Part shown: positions 1 to 6,468 of the stretch, in pieces | Position numbering within the stretch: the first letter of the stretch is position 1 | Layout of the letters: every line of letters begins with the position of its first letter | Assembly: GCA_045599325.1 (NCBI GenBank) | Contig: JAZRVT010000035.1 | Span: forward strand, 1-64,000 | Length of the DNA stretch: 64,000 bases | Source: Cacconaster sp045599325 | GTDB taxonomy: Bacteria > Bacteroidota > Bacteroidia > Bacteroidales > UBA932 | Reading direction: 5' to 3' | Made by a program: the position numbers and the translations under genes | Notes under the pieces: model-generated | The model's input: only the letters and a program-made list of their open reading frames with translations | Database searches by the model: none | Told to the model about the DNA's origin: nothing

Positions 1-1
1 C

Positions 2-787
2 AAGGCTTCCGGCAAGGAAGGAGAGATTCGTGGCGTGGGCGTTGGCGCTCCCAACGGAAACTATTACACCGGTGAGGTCGCATACGCACCCAATTTGGCA
101 TGGGCTTCCAAGAGTTCCGTGAAGTTTGCGGAAATTCTCAGCCGCAATCTCGACGGCATTCCCGTAACTCTCACCAATGACGCCAATGCGGCCGCTATGG
201 GTGAGATGACCTATGGTGCCGCCCGCGGTATGAAGAACTTCATTATGATAACTCTCGGAACAGGTGTTGGCAGCGGTATCGTCATCGACGGCAATGTCGT
301 CTATGGTCACCACGGCTTTGCCGGTGAGCTGGGGCATACCACAGTCGTACGTCACAACGCACGTACCTGCGGCTGCGGCCGTCTGGGCTGTCTGGAGGCA
401 TACTGTTCTGCAATCGGAGTAGCCCGCACTGCACGTGAGTGGCTTGAGCATTCCAATGAGCCTTCTCTTCTGCGCGAGGTGGAAAACATCACCTCCAAGG
501 ATGTTTATGAAGCTGCCCGTGAAGGTGACAAACTGGCACTTTCTGTATTTGAGTATACAGGCACTCTGCTCGGGAGGTCATTCGCAGACTTTATAGCCTT
601 CAGCGCTCCGGAGGCCATCGTCCTCTTCGGAGGTCTCGCCCGTTCAAAGGAGTTCCTCTATGAGCCTATGCTCAAGGCTATGAATGAGAATGTTCTCAAA
701 CTCTGGAGAGACAGGGTGAAGATAATCTTCTCAAGTCTCAAGGAGAGCGATGCCGCCATCCTCGGCGCCAGCGCCCTGGCTTGGTAG
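2..787 (+). CDS. ROK-family sugar kinase (glucokinase-like), 5'-truncated by window edge
   Basis: This is the 3' part of a cytoplasmic ROK kinase, which phosphorylates a hexose such as glucose or an N-acetylated hexosamine with ATP. The reading frame is open from base 2, so the N-terminal ATP-binding segment lies outside the window; the GTG at 35 is internal. Visible motifs are NDANAAAMGE (the Asp is the family catalytic base), the phosphate-binding TLGTGVGSG, GELGH, and the ROK zinc site CGCGRLGCLE. The C-terminus FGGLARSKEF...DAAILGASALAW is typical. Family members without an N-terminal DNA-binding domain are about 300-330 aa, so roughly 50-60 residues are missing. Substrate cannot be told from sequence. 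A hairpin with a T-rich tail follows. Confidence 0.9.
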   Translation, partial: KASGKEGEIRGVGVGAPNGNYYTGEVAYAPNLAWASKSSVKFAEILSRNLDGIPVTLTNDANAAAMGEMTYGAARGMKNFIMITLGTGVGSGIVIDGNVVYGHHGFAGELGHTTVVRHNARTCGCGRLGCLEAYCSAIGVARTAREWLEHSNEPSLLREVENITSKDVYEAAREGDKLALSVFEYTGTLLGRSFADFIAFSAPEAIVLFGGLARSKEFLYEPMLKAMNENVLKLWRDRVKIIFSSLKESDAAILGASALAW

Positions 788-847
788 CGGACTCCTAGTC
801 AGAGCGTGATTTGTAAATCGCTGAAAACTAATATTTTATGCAATTTG

Positions 848-880
848 GCTTCTCGAAATTCGGGAAGCTATTTTGCTTTA
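848..880 (+). terminator. Probable intrinsic terminator of the ROK gene
   Basis: A 9-bp stem (848-856 pairing with 860-868, one G-T pair, loop AAT) is followed by the T-rich run TATTTTGCTTTA. It lies 60 bases after the ROK stop and on its strand. Confidence 0.6.
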
Positions 881-982
881 CCCGCTGATTATCAACCACT
901 TATAAAACACGCCCGCAAGACTTCGCTTTATGCTCGAGCAGCGGCGCGTGTGCGGGCACGCTGCTGCAACCGTGAAAGCAAA
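881..982. other. Intergenic stretch with nested imperfect inverted repeats
   Basis: No gene is supported here. GCCCGCA (911-917) and TGCGGGC (951-957) form an inverted repeat, as do AGCAGCG (937-943) and CGCTGCT (959-965); the two pairs interleave, so they cannot form together as one simple hairpin. It lies just beyond the terminator of the minus-strand serine operon. A structured 3' remnant or small RNA is possible but unproven. Confidence 0.3.
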
Positions 983-1010
983 AAGAGGATGGCCGCGTGG
1001 CCATCCTCTT
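976..1010 (-). terminator. Intrinsic terminator of the serC-serA-DUF1015 operon
   Basis: A perfect 12-bp stem (AAGAGGATGGCC at 983-994 with GGCCATCCTCTT at 999-1010, 4-nt loop) lies 23 bases after the DUF1015 stop. On the minus strand the stem runs into TTTTTGCTTTC. Nearly the same stem recurs at 48557-48585. Confidence 0.8.
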
Positions 1011-1033
1011 CGGTTTATGCGTGTGTCAGCAGT

Positions 1034-2272
1034 CTAGAACTTGTGGATAGCCAGACCGCTGCGGAGCTTCGGTTCGAACCAGGTGGTCTTCGGAGGCATT
1101 ATGTTGCCGGTGTCGGCAATGTCGATGAGCTGCTGCATAGAGACAGGGTAGAGGGCGAAGGCCGCCTTCATCTCGCCGCTGTCAACCCTGCGCTTCAACT
1201 CGCCAAGGCCGCGGATGCCGCCCACGAAGTCGATGCGGTCCGATGTGCGGAGGTCACCGAGGTGGAGAACCTTGTCGAAGATGAGGTTCGAGCAGATTGT
1301 GACGTCGAGGACACCGATAGGGTCGTTGTCGTCATAAGTGCCTTTCTTCGCCGTGAGGCTGTACCACTTGCCGCCGAGATACATCGAGAAATTGTGGAGA
1401 GCGCAAGGGCGGTAGATGTCCGCTCCCTTCTCCTCAATCTCGAAGTCAGCCTCGAGAGCCTTGATGAAGTCACAGTCAGAGAGACCTGCGAGGTCTTTCA
1501 CCACGCGGTTGTAGTCGATGATCTTGAGCTGGTTGTCAGGGAAGCAGACTGCCATGAAGTAGTTGTACTCCTCTTCGCCGGTATGGTTCGGATTCTGGCT
1601 TCTGCGCTCAGCGCCCACGCGTGCGGCTGCTGCTGTACGGTGGTGGCCGTCAGCTACATAGAATGCAGGGATGCCTGCGAATATCTCGGTGATGCGGCGG
1701 ATGTCGGCGTCATCGTCGATAACCCAGAACTTGTGGCCGAAACCGTCTTCGTCAGCGATGAAGTCGTATTCAGGCACGCGGGCGATGTAGCGGAACATAA
1801 TGGCGTCGATCTCAGGGTTGTCAGGGTATGCGAAGAAGACAGGCTCGATGTTGGCGCTCTGGATACGGACGTGGACCATACGGTCGTCCTCCTTCTCCTT
1901 GCGGGTGAGTTCGTGCTTCTTTATGGTTCCCTGAGCGTAGTCGTCGGTGTTGGCGCAGAGCACGATGCCGTACTGTGTGCGTCCTTCCATCGACTGAGCA
2001 TAGACATAGTAGCATTCCTTAGGGTCCTGGACAAGCCACCCTTTCTCCTGCCAGAGCTTGAAGTTCTCGACAGCCTTGTCGTAGGTGCGCTGTTCGTGCT
2101 CGCCGGCGATAGGGTCGAAGTCGATTTCAGGTTTGGTGATGTGGAGAAGTGACTTTTCTCCTGCTTCGGCCTTGGCCTCAGCGGAGTTCATAACGTCATA
2201 AGGGCGTGCTGACACCTCTTTCCCGAACTGCTTCGGAGGGCGTACTGCTGCAAAAGGTTTGACTTTTACCAT
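1034..2272 (-). CDS. DUF1015 family protein, last gene of the serine operon
   Basis: This 412-aa cytoplasmic protein matches the DUF1015 family. It carries the conserved N-terminal ARPYDV (residues 22-27) and the signature DGHHRTAAA (208-216). The DGHHR element resembles the active-site loop of ParB/sulfiredoxin-fold proteins, among them the free-serine kinases SerK and SbnI; that structural link is inference. Its stop-to-start spacing from serA is 6 bases, and the order serC-serA-DUF1015 makes a role in serine or phosphoserine metabolism likely. No serB is in the window. There is no signal peptide or membrane segment. The family call is firm; the biochemical function is not established here. 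Confidence 0.85.
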   Translation of the reverse strand: MVKVKPFAAVRPPKQFGKEVSARPYDVMNSAEAKAEAGEKSLLHITKPEIDFDPIAGEHEQRTYDKAVENFKLWQEKGWLVQDPKECYYVYAQSMEGRTQYGIVLCANTDDYAQGTIKKHELTRKEKEDDRMVHVRIQSANIEPVFFAYPDNPEIDAIMFRYIARVPEYDFIADEDGFGHKFWVIDDDADIRRITEIFAGIPAFYVADGHHRTAAAARVGAERRSQNPNHTGEEEYNYFMAVCFPDNQLKIIDYNRVVKDLAGLSDCDFIKALEADFEIEEKGADIYRPCALHNFSMYLGGKWYSLTAKKGTYDDNDPIGVLDVTICSNLIFDKVLHLGDLRTSDRIDFVGGIRGLGELKRRVDSGEMKAAFALYPVSMQQLIDIADTGNIMPPKTTWFEPKLRSGLAIHKF

Positions 2273-2278
2273 AATCTT

Positions 2279-3199
2279 CTACTTGTTGAGCTGGAAGCGG
2301 GTGTTGCCTGTTGCGAAGAAGTCGCAGATCTGGTTTGCTGCTGCGAGACCTGCATTGATGTTGGCCTCAGCTGTCTCGGCGCCCATCTTCTTCGGGGTTG
2401 CGAAGAAGCGCTTGCCGAATTTCTCTGCAAATTCAGCTGCTCTCTCAGGAGCCACGTCAGCGACATAGCGGAGGTCTTCGCGCTCTGTGAGGACTTCGAT
2501 GAGCTCCTCCTCGTTGATCACCTCCTTGCGGGCCGTGTTGATCAGGCAGGCTCCCTTAGGCATCCTGCCGACGAGATTGCGGCCGATCGAACCCTTTGTC
2601 TCAGGGGTGGCAGGGATATGGAGAGAGACAAAGTCGCTCTTCTCATAGAGATCTTCGAGCGAAGCTGCGACCTTTGCCCCGGTGGACTCTATGGCTTCTG
2701 CAGGGAGATACGGGTCGAATGCCATTACATTCATTCCGAATCCCATGGCGAGCTTGCCCACAAGGCGGCCGACATTGCCGTATGCCTGGATGCCGATGGT
2801 CTTGCCCTTCAGCTCGGAACCTGTGCCCGGTGTGAACTGGTTGCGGTTCATATAGACCATAAGGCCGAGTGCGAGTTCGGCCACGGCATTGGAGTTCTGG
2901 CCCGGAGTGTTCATTGCCACGACTTTGGCGGCTGTGCATGCAGCGAGGTCAAGGTTGTCGAAACCTGCACCTGCGCGGACGACTATCTTGAGGTTCTTTG
3001 CAGCTTCGACGACTTCTGCAGTCACTTTGTCGGAGCGGACGATGAGAGCGTCGGCGCCAGCGACAGCTGCGACGAGGTCAGACTGTTCTGCATATTTCTC
3101 GAGAAGGGCGAGTGTATGGCCGTTGCCTTCGACAATCTTCCTGATGCCGTCAACGGCAGCCTTTGCGAAAGGCTTCTGGGTAGCGATAAGGACTTTCAT
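2279..3199 (-). CDS. serA: D-3-phosphoglycerate dehydrogenase, short ACT-less form
   Basis: The enzyme oxidises 3-phosphoglycerate to 3-phosphohydroxypyruvate with NAD+, the first step of serine synthesis. It has 306 aa and only the catalytic and NAD-binding domains; the regulatory ACT domain of longer homologues is absent. The nucleotide loop reads AYGNVGR (first Gly of GxGxxG replaced by Ala), and NTARKE holds the substrate/NAD Arg region. The usual catalytic His motif (PHxGA) is replaced by PKKMGAET, placing Lys where His normally sits; this is the type IIIK pattern known from Entamoeba and Bacteroidota. The ATG overlaps the serC stop as TAATG, implying translational coupling. Confidence 0.93.
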   Translation of the reverse strand: MKVLIATQKPFAKAAVDGIRKIVEGNGHTLALLEKYAEQSDLVAAVAGADALIVRSDKVTAEVVEAAKNLKIVVRAGAGFDNLDLAACTAAKVVAMNTPGQNSNAVAELALGLMVYMNRNQFTPGTGSELKGKTIGIQAYGNVGRLVGKLAMGFGMNVMAFDPYLPAEAIESTGAKVAASLEDLYEKSDFVSLHIPATPETKGSIGRNLVGRMPKGACLINTARKEVINEEELIEVLTEREDLRYVADVAPERAAEFAEKFGKRFFATPKKMGAETAEANINAGLAAANQICDFFATGNTRFQLNK

Positions 3200-4272
3200 T
3201 ATTTGTGGAGTTCTTCAAATTCTTTCATGCAGGCAATGAGGGCTTCGACTGCCTCGACAGGGCAGGCGTTGTAGAGAGATGCACGGAAGCCGCCTACGCT
3301 GCGGTGGCCCTTGATACCGACCATTCCGCGTTCCTTTGCGAAGGCCATGAACTCATCCTGGAGGGCTTCCTTGCCCGGAGCCATCACGAAGCATACGTTC
3401 ATTATGGAGCGGTCCTCCTTTTCTGCTGTGCCCACGAACATAGAGTTGCGGTCGATTTCGTCATAGAGCATTCCTGCCTTCTTGACGTTGAGCTTGTTGA
3501 TGGCCTCGACTCCGCCGATGCCCTTGAGCCACTTGAGGGTCTCGGTCATAACGAAGATCGGGAATACTGGAGGGGTGTTGTACATAGACCCGTTGTCGAT
3601 ATGAGTGCGGTAGTCGAGCATTGCAGGGAGATAGCGGGTGACCTTGCCGAGGACATCCTTGCGGATGATGGCGAAGATGACGCCTGCAGGGCCTACGTTC
3701 TTCTGAGCACCGCCGTAGATGAGGGCGTACTTGCTGACGTCGACAGGACGGCTCATAATGTCGGATGACATATCTGCGACCAGATTGACAGGGCAGTCCA
3801 TATCATACTTTATCTCGGTTCCGTAGATGGTGTTGTTGGTGGTGATGTGGAAATAGTCCAGGTCGGCAGGGATCTCGTATCCCTTAGGGATGTAGTTGTA
3901 GGTCTTGTCGGCTGAAGAAGCTATGCATACGGCATTGCCGACACCTTTTGCTTCCTTGAGAGCCTTCTTCGCCCAGACACCTGTCTCAAGGTATCCTGCC
4001 TTGTTCTCCAGAAGGTTCATTGCAACATAGAGAAACTGCAGAGAGGCTCCGCCGCCGAGGAAGATGACTTCGTAGTTGTCAGGGATGTGAAGGAGCTCTT
4101 TCCAGAGTGAGCGGCACTCGTTCATTGTCTCCTCCCACTCCTTTGAGCGGTGAGATACAGAGATGACAGGCATTCCGGTGCCTTTGTAATCCTGCAGGGC
4201 TGCAATGGCTGCGTCGATTGCCTGCTGAGGCAGAACGCAAGGGCCAGCATTGAAATTGTAAGCTTTCTTCAT
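3199..4272 (-). CDS. serC: Phosphoserine aminotransferase
   Basis: SerC converts 3-phosphohydroxypyruvate plus glutamate to phosphoserine, the second serine step, and can also act in pyridoxal phosphate synthesis. The start chosen gives MKKAYNFNAGPCVLPQ, the conserved class-V aminotransferase N-terminus, and 357 aa, the normal length; an in-frame upstream extension is AT-rich leader and is rejected. The PLP lysine lies in YGGAQKNVGPAG and the HRSKEW substrate loop is present near residue 43. It is the first gene of the operon, with a -7 box at 4321-4328, and overlaps serA by one base. Confidence 0.96.
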   Translation of the reverse strand: MKKAYNFNAGPCVLPQQAIDAAIAALQDYKGTGMPVISVSHRSKEWEETMNECRSLWKELLHIPDNYEVIFLGGGASLQFLYVAMNLLENKAGYLETGVWAKKALKEAKGVGNAVCIASSADKTYNYIPKGYEIPADLDYFHITTNNTIYGTEIKYDMDCPVNLVADMSSDIMSRPVDVSKYALIYGGAQKNVGPAGVIFAIIRKDVLGKVTRYLPAMLDYRTHIDNGSMYNTPPVFPIFVMTETLKWLKGIGGVEAINKLNVKKAGMLYDEIDRNSMFVGTAEKEDRSIMNVCFVMAPGKEALQDEFMAFAKERGMVGIKGHRSVGGFRASLYNACPVEAVEALIACMKEFEELHK

Positions 4273-4320
4273 GATTTTTAATAAAATATTAATGATTTGT
4301 TGGATTTTTCGCTTAATCTG

Positions 4321-4328
4321 CAAATATA
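4321..4328 (-). promoter_or_regulatory. Bacteroidota -7 box for serC operon
   Basis: The minus strand reads TATATTTGC, a match to TAnnTTTG, 48 bases before the serC ATG. This gives an AT-rich leader of about 40 nt. No clear -33 TTTG was seen at the expected 19-bp spacing. Confidence 0.65.
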
Positions 4329-4345
4329 ATAAAAAAAATGCCCCG

Positions 4346-4954
4346 TTATTCTGCCGGAACAGTGACTTCTGCAAAGTCGGCAAGGGCGGCTTTGAAGGAA
4401 TCCGCGGCTGTCAGTCTGACGCGTACGGAGAGAGAGCATTTCTCTCCGTATTCCTGACCGTACGGGGCGAGCCCCATCTCCTTCATCACCTTCATCACGC
4501 TGTTCATCTGCAGGTAGTCGAATTCAACTCGGAACAGCTCCGATGCAATCTTCTCGATGATTGTGGAAGCTGCAATAGCTTCCTGTGCGGCAGTCCTGTA
4601 GGCACGTATCAGACCAGGGACGCCGAGCTTCGTGCCTCCGAAATAGCGGACCACTACGATGAGAGTGTCGCTGAGGGAGTTGCTCAGAAGCTGGCCGTGA
4701 ATCGGCTTCCCGGCAGTGGAGGAGGGCTCGCCGTCATCGTTGGCACGCCATCTGGACCCGTCGGCGCCGAGCCTGTAGGCATAGCAGTGGTGCCGTGCAT
4801 CGAAATACTCCTTCCTGATGTCAGCGACTATCTTCTTGACCTCGGCTTCTGTCTCGACAGGGAACGCGAATGCGAGGAACTTGCTGCCCAGTTCCCTGTA
4901 TGTGCCTTTCGCCGGCCCGCTGATGCTCAGGTAGAGGTCTGATGGAGAATCCAT
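4346..4954 (-). CDS. YigZ/IMPACT family protein (UPF0029)
   Basis: A 202-aa cytoplasmic protein of the YigZ/IMPACT family, whose members are linked to translation or stress control; the precise bacterial role is unsettled. The N-terminal RNase PH-like fold carries the family signatures DDGEPSSTAGKP (about residues 64-75) and VVVRYFGGTKLGVPGL (about 90-105); a C-terminal ferredoxin-like domain follows. The frame stays open upstream to 5689, but that part is antisense to the next two genes. The ATG at 4954 begins MDSPSDLY and sits just 4 bases after a strong promoter -7 box, so the transcript is probably leaderless. Confidence 0.9.
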   Translation of the reverse strand: MDSPSDLYLSISGPAKGTYRELGSKFLAFAFPVETEAEVKKIVADIRKEYFDARHHCYAYRLGADGSRWRANDDGEPSSTAGKPIHGQLLSNSLSDTLIVVVRYFGGTKLGVPGLIRAYRTAAQEAIAASTIIEKIASELFRVEFDYLQMNSVMKVMKEMGLAPYGQEYGEKCSLSVRVRLTAADSFKAALADFAEVTVPAE

Positions 4955-4957
4955 TGC

Positions 4958-4989
4958 GCAAAAGTAACCACAAATGGTGTCAAAACAAA
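4958..4989 (-). promoter_or_regulatory. Full consensus Bacteroidota promoter for the YigZ gene
   Basis: On the minus strand, TTTG (4989-4986), exactly 19 bases, then TACTTTTGC (4966-4958): a complete match to TTTG-N19-TAnnTTTG. The expected start of transcription falls on or next to the ATG at 4954. Confidence 0.8.
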
Positions 4990-5023
4990 GAAAAAATGGA
5001 ATCCAACGTAAATGACATTTTGC

Positions 5024-5031
5024 TATATTTG
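5024..5031 (+). promoter_or_regulatory. Bacteroidota -7 box just before the pRiA4b-like gene
   Basis: TATATTTG matches TAnnTTTG and ends 4 bases before the ATG at 5036, again implying little or no 5' leader. No -33 TTTG is evident. Confidence 0.65.
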
Positions 5032-5035
5032 TATT

Positions 5036-5584
5036 ATGGTTTACAGATTCAGAGCTACTATCCCTGAAAGCAAGATTTTTTTCAGGGTCTATGAAATTAA
5101 AGGTGAGACAACCCTTTTCAAACTGAACAGCTTTCTGATGGGGGATCTCGGGTTCTCTCCGGACCAGATTGTCCTCTTCGAGACTTTCGACCCTGCAGGG
5201 GGGCAAGTGGCCCGGTACGGTTTCTTCGACCTGGGTGACGGCTCTATGGACAAGGTGACTGTGGGAGACCTTGTCGCCGCTGAGCCCGGTTCTGTCCACT
5301 ATCTGTTTGACCTGCGCAACGAGCGTTTCATCATTCTTTCCTATGAAGGGGAGGTGGAGCAGATGCCTTATATGACATATCCTGTGCTGGTGGAGGAGAA
5401 GGGACAGGCGCCTGACCAGTTCACCTTCCGCTTCGAGGAGCCGGAGCCTGAACACCAGAGGAAGCCGAGTCTGTCCGATCCTGACGACGATGATTTCGAC
5501 GACGAAGACGACGCCGATGAAGATGAGGATGATGGGGATGAAGATGAGGACGGCAAGGAAATCTTCGACGAGAGCGAGATGTAA
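5036..5584 (+). CDS. pRiA4b ORF-3-like protein with acidic C-terminal tail
   Basis: The 182-aa product begins MVYRFRATIPESKIFFRV, the start of the plasmid pRiA4b ORF-3-like domain (residues about 1-110; IS1096 passenger TnpR-like family), whose function is unknown. Residues 148-182 are an extreme acidic tail with 25 Asp/Glu out of 35. An in-frame ATG at 5012 would add eight residues but lies upstream of the -7 box, so 5036 is preferred. The gene is followed at 20 bases by miaA on the same strand. Despite the mobile-element name no transposase, inverted repeat or IS remnant is nearby, so this looks like a resident chromosomal gene. The family call is by pattern only. Confidence 0.75.
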   Translation: MVYRFRATIPESKIFFRVYEIKGETTLFKLNSFLMGDLGFSPDQIVLFETFDPAGGQVARYGFFDLGDGSMDKVTVGDLVAAEPGSVHYLFDLRNERFIILSYEGEVEQMPYMTYPVLVEEKGQAPDQFTFRFEEPEPEHQRKPSLSDPDDDDFDDEDDADEDEDDGDEDEDGKEIFDESEM

Positions 5585-5604
5585 CCTTTCCGGTTGTTTC
5601 TGAT

Positions 5605-6468
5605 ATGCCTTTGCTGAAAATAGTTCTGGGACCGACGGCAGTCGGCAAGACAGATTATGCCATCTCCCTTGCGCGGGAGTACGGCTCACCCGTCGTCTCC
5701 TGCGACTCCCGCCAGATTTTCCGCGGGATGCCTGTAGGCACCGCCCAGCCCACGGCAGATCAGCTGGCGGCAGCCAGGCACTTTTTCATCGCCTGCAGAG
5801 ATGTGACAGAAATATATACGGCCGGCCTCTATGAACTCGAGGCACTGGCACTTCTGGAAGAACTTTTCAAGGATCACGACACTGTTGTGATGTGCGGGGG
5901 AAGCGGACTCTACATCGATGCCCTGTGCGACGGTCTGGACGATTTTCCCCCGGCTGACCAGGAATTGCGCGCCTTTCTGACGGCAAGAGCTGAGAAGGAG
6001 GGGATAGCTCCTCTGCGTCAGGAACTTGCAAAGCTGGACCCGGAATCCTACGCAACAATCGACATCGCGAACACCCAGAGGGTGATAAGGGCGCTCGAGG
6101 TGACAATCGCCACCGGGCGCAAGTTCTCCTCGTTCAAGACTTCCCCATCGAAGAAACGCAGTTTCGACATCGAAAAGATAGGTCTGACCCGTCCGAGGGA
6201 GGAACTCTACGACAGGATCAACCGCAGGGTGGACCTGATGATGGAACAAGGGCTCGTGGAAGAGGCGCGCTCCCTGCTGCCATACCGGAACGCACCTGCG
6301 CTGAACACTGTGGGGTACAGGGAACTTTTCGATTATTTCGATGGAAAAATTACGCTTGAAGAGGCTGTCCGCCTCATCAAGCGCAATACTCGTCACTACG
6401 CAAAGCGTCAGATGACCTGGTGGGCCCGGGACAGCCGAATCCGGTGGCGGTCAGTTTCCGAGCTCTGA
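5605..6468 (+). CDS. miaA: tRNA dimethylallyltransferase
   Basis: MiaA transfers a dimethylallyl group to N6 of adenosine 37 in tRNAs reading codons that begin with U. The 287-aa protein has the P-loop GPTAVGKT (residues 8-15), CDSRQIFRGM with the catalytic Asp, and the C-terminal RHYAKRQMTWW motif. Length is slightly below the usual 300-315. It follows the pRiA4b-like gene by 20 bases and probably shares its promoter. Its 3' end overlaps the 3' end of recQ on the other strand by 18 bases. Confidence 0.96.
   Translation: MPLLKIVLGPTAVGKTDYAISLAREYGSPVVSCDSRQIFRGMPVGTAQPTADQLAAARHFFIACRDVTEIYTAGLYELEALALLEELFKDHDTVVMCGGSGLYIDALCDGLDDFPPADQELRAFLTARAEKEGIAPLRQELAKLDPESYATIDIANTQRVIRALEVTIATGRKFSSFKTSPSKKRSFDIEKIGLTRPREELYDRINRRVDLMMEQGLVEEARSLLPYRNAPALNTVGYRELFDYFDGKITLEEAVRLIKRNTRHYAKRQMTWWARDSRIRWRSVSEL

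Noticed and set aside
806..2152. Plus-strand open frame of 448 codons
   Set aside because: Antisense to the well-supported DUF1015 gene; composition shows the Val/Leu/Asp-rich pattern of a shadow frame and no domain.
5478..5580. GAY/GAR-rich tract considered as a microsatellite or CRISPR-like repeat
   Set aside because: It is the coding sequence of the acidic tail; repeats are imperfect and have no spacers.
5036..5584. Insertion sequence remnant suggested by the pRiA4b/IS1096 family name
   Set aside because: No transposase, terminal repeats or target duplication around the gene.
4955..5689. Upstream in-frame extension of the YigZ gene
   Set aside because: Runs antisense through the pRiA4b-like gene and upstream of the promoter; the conserved N-terminus begins at 4954.
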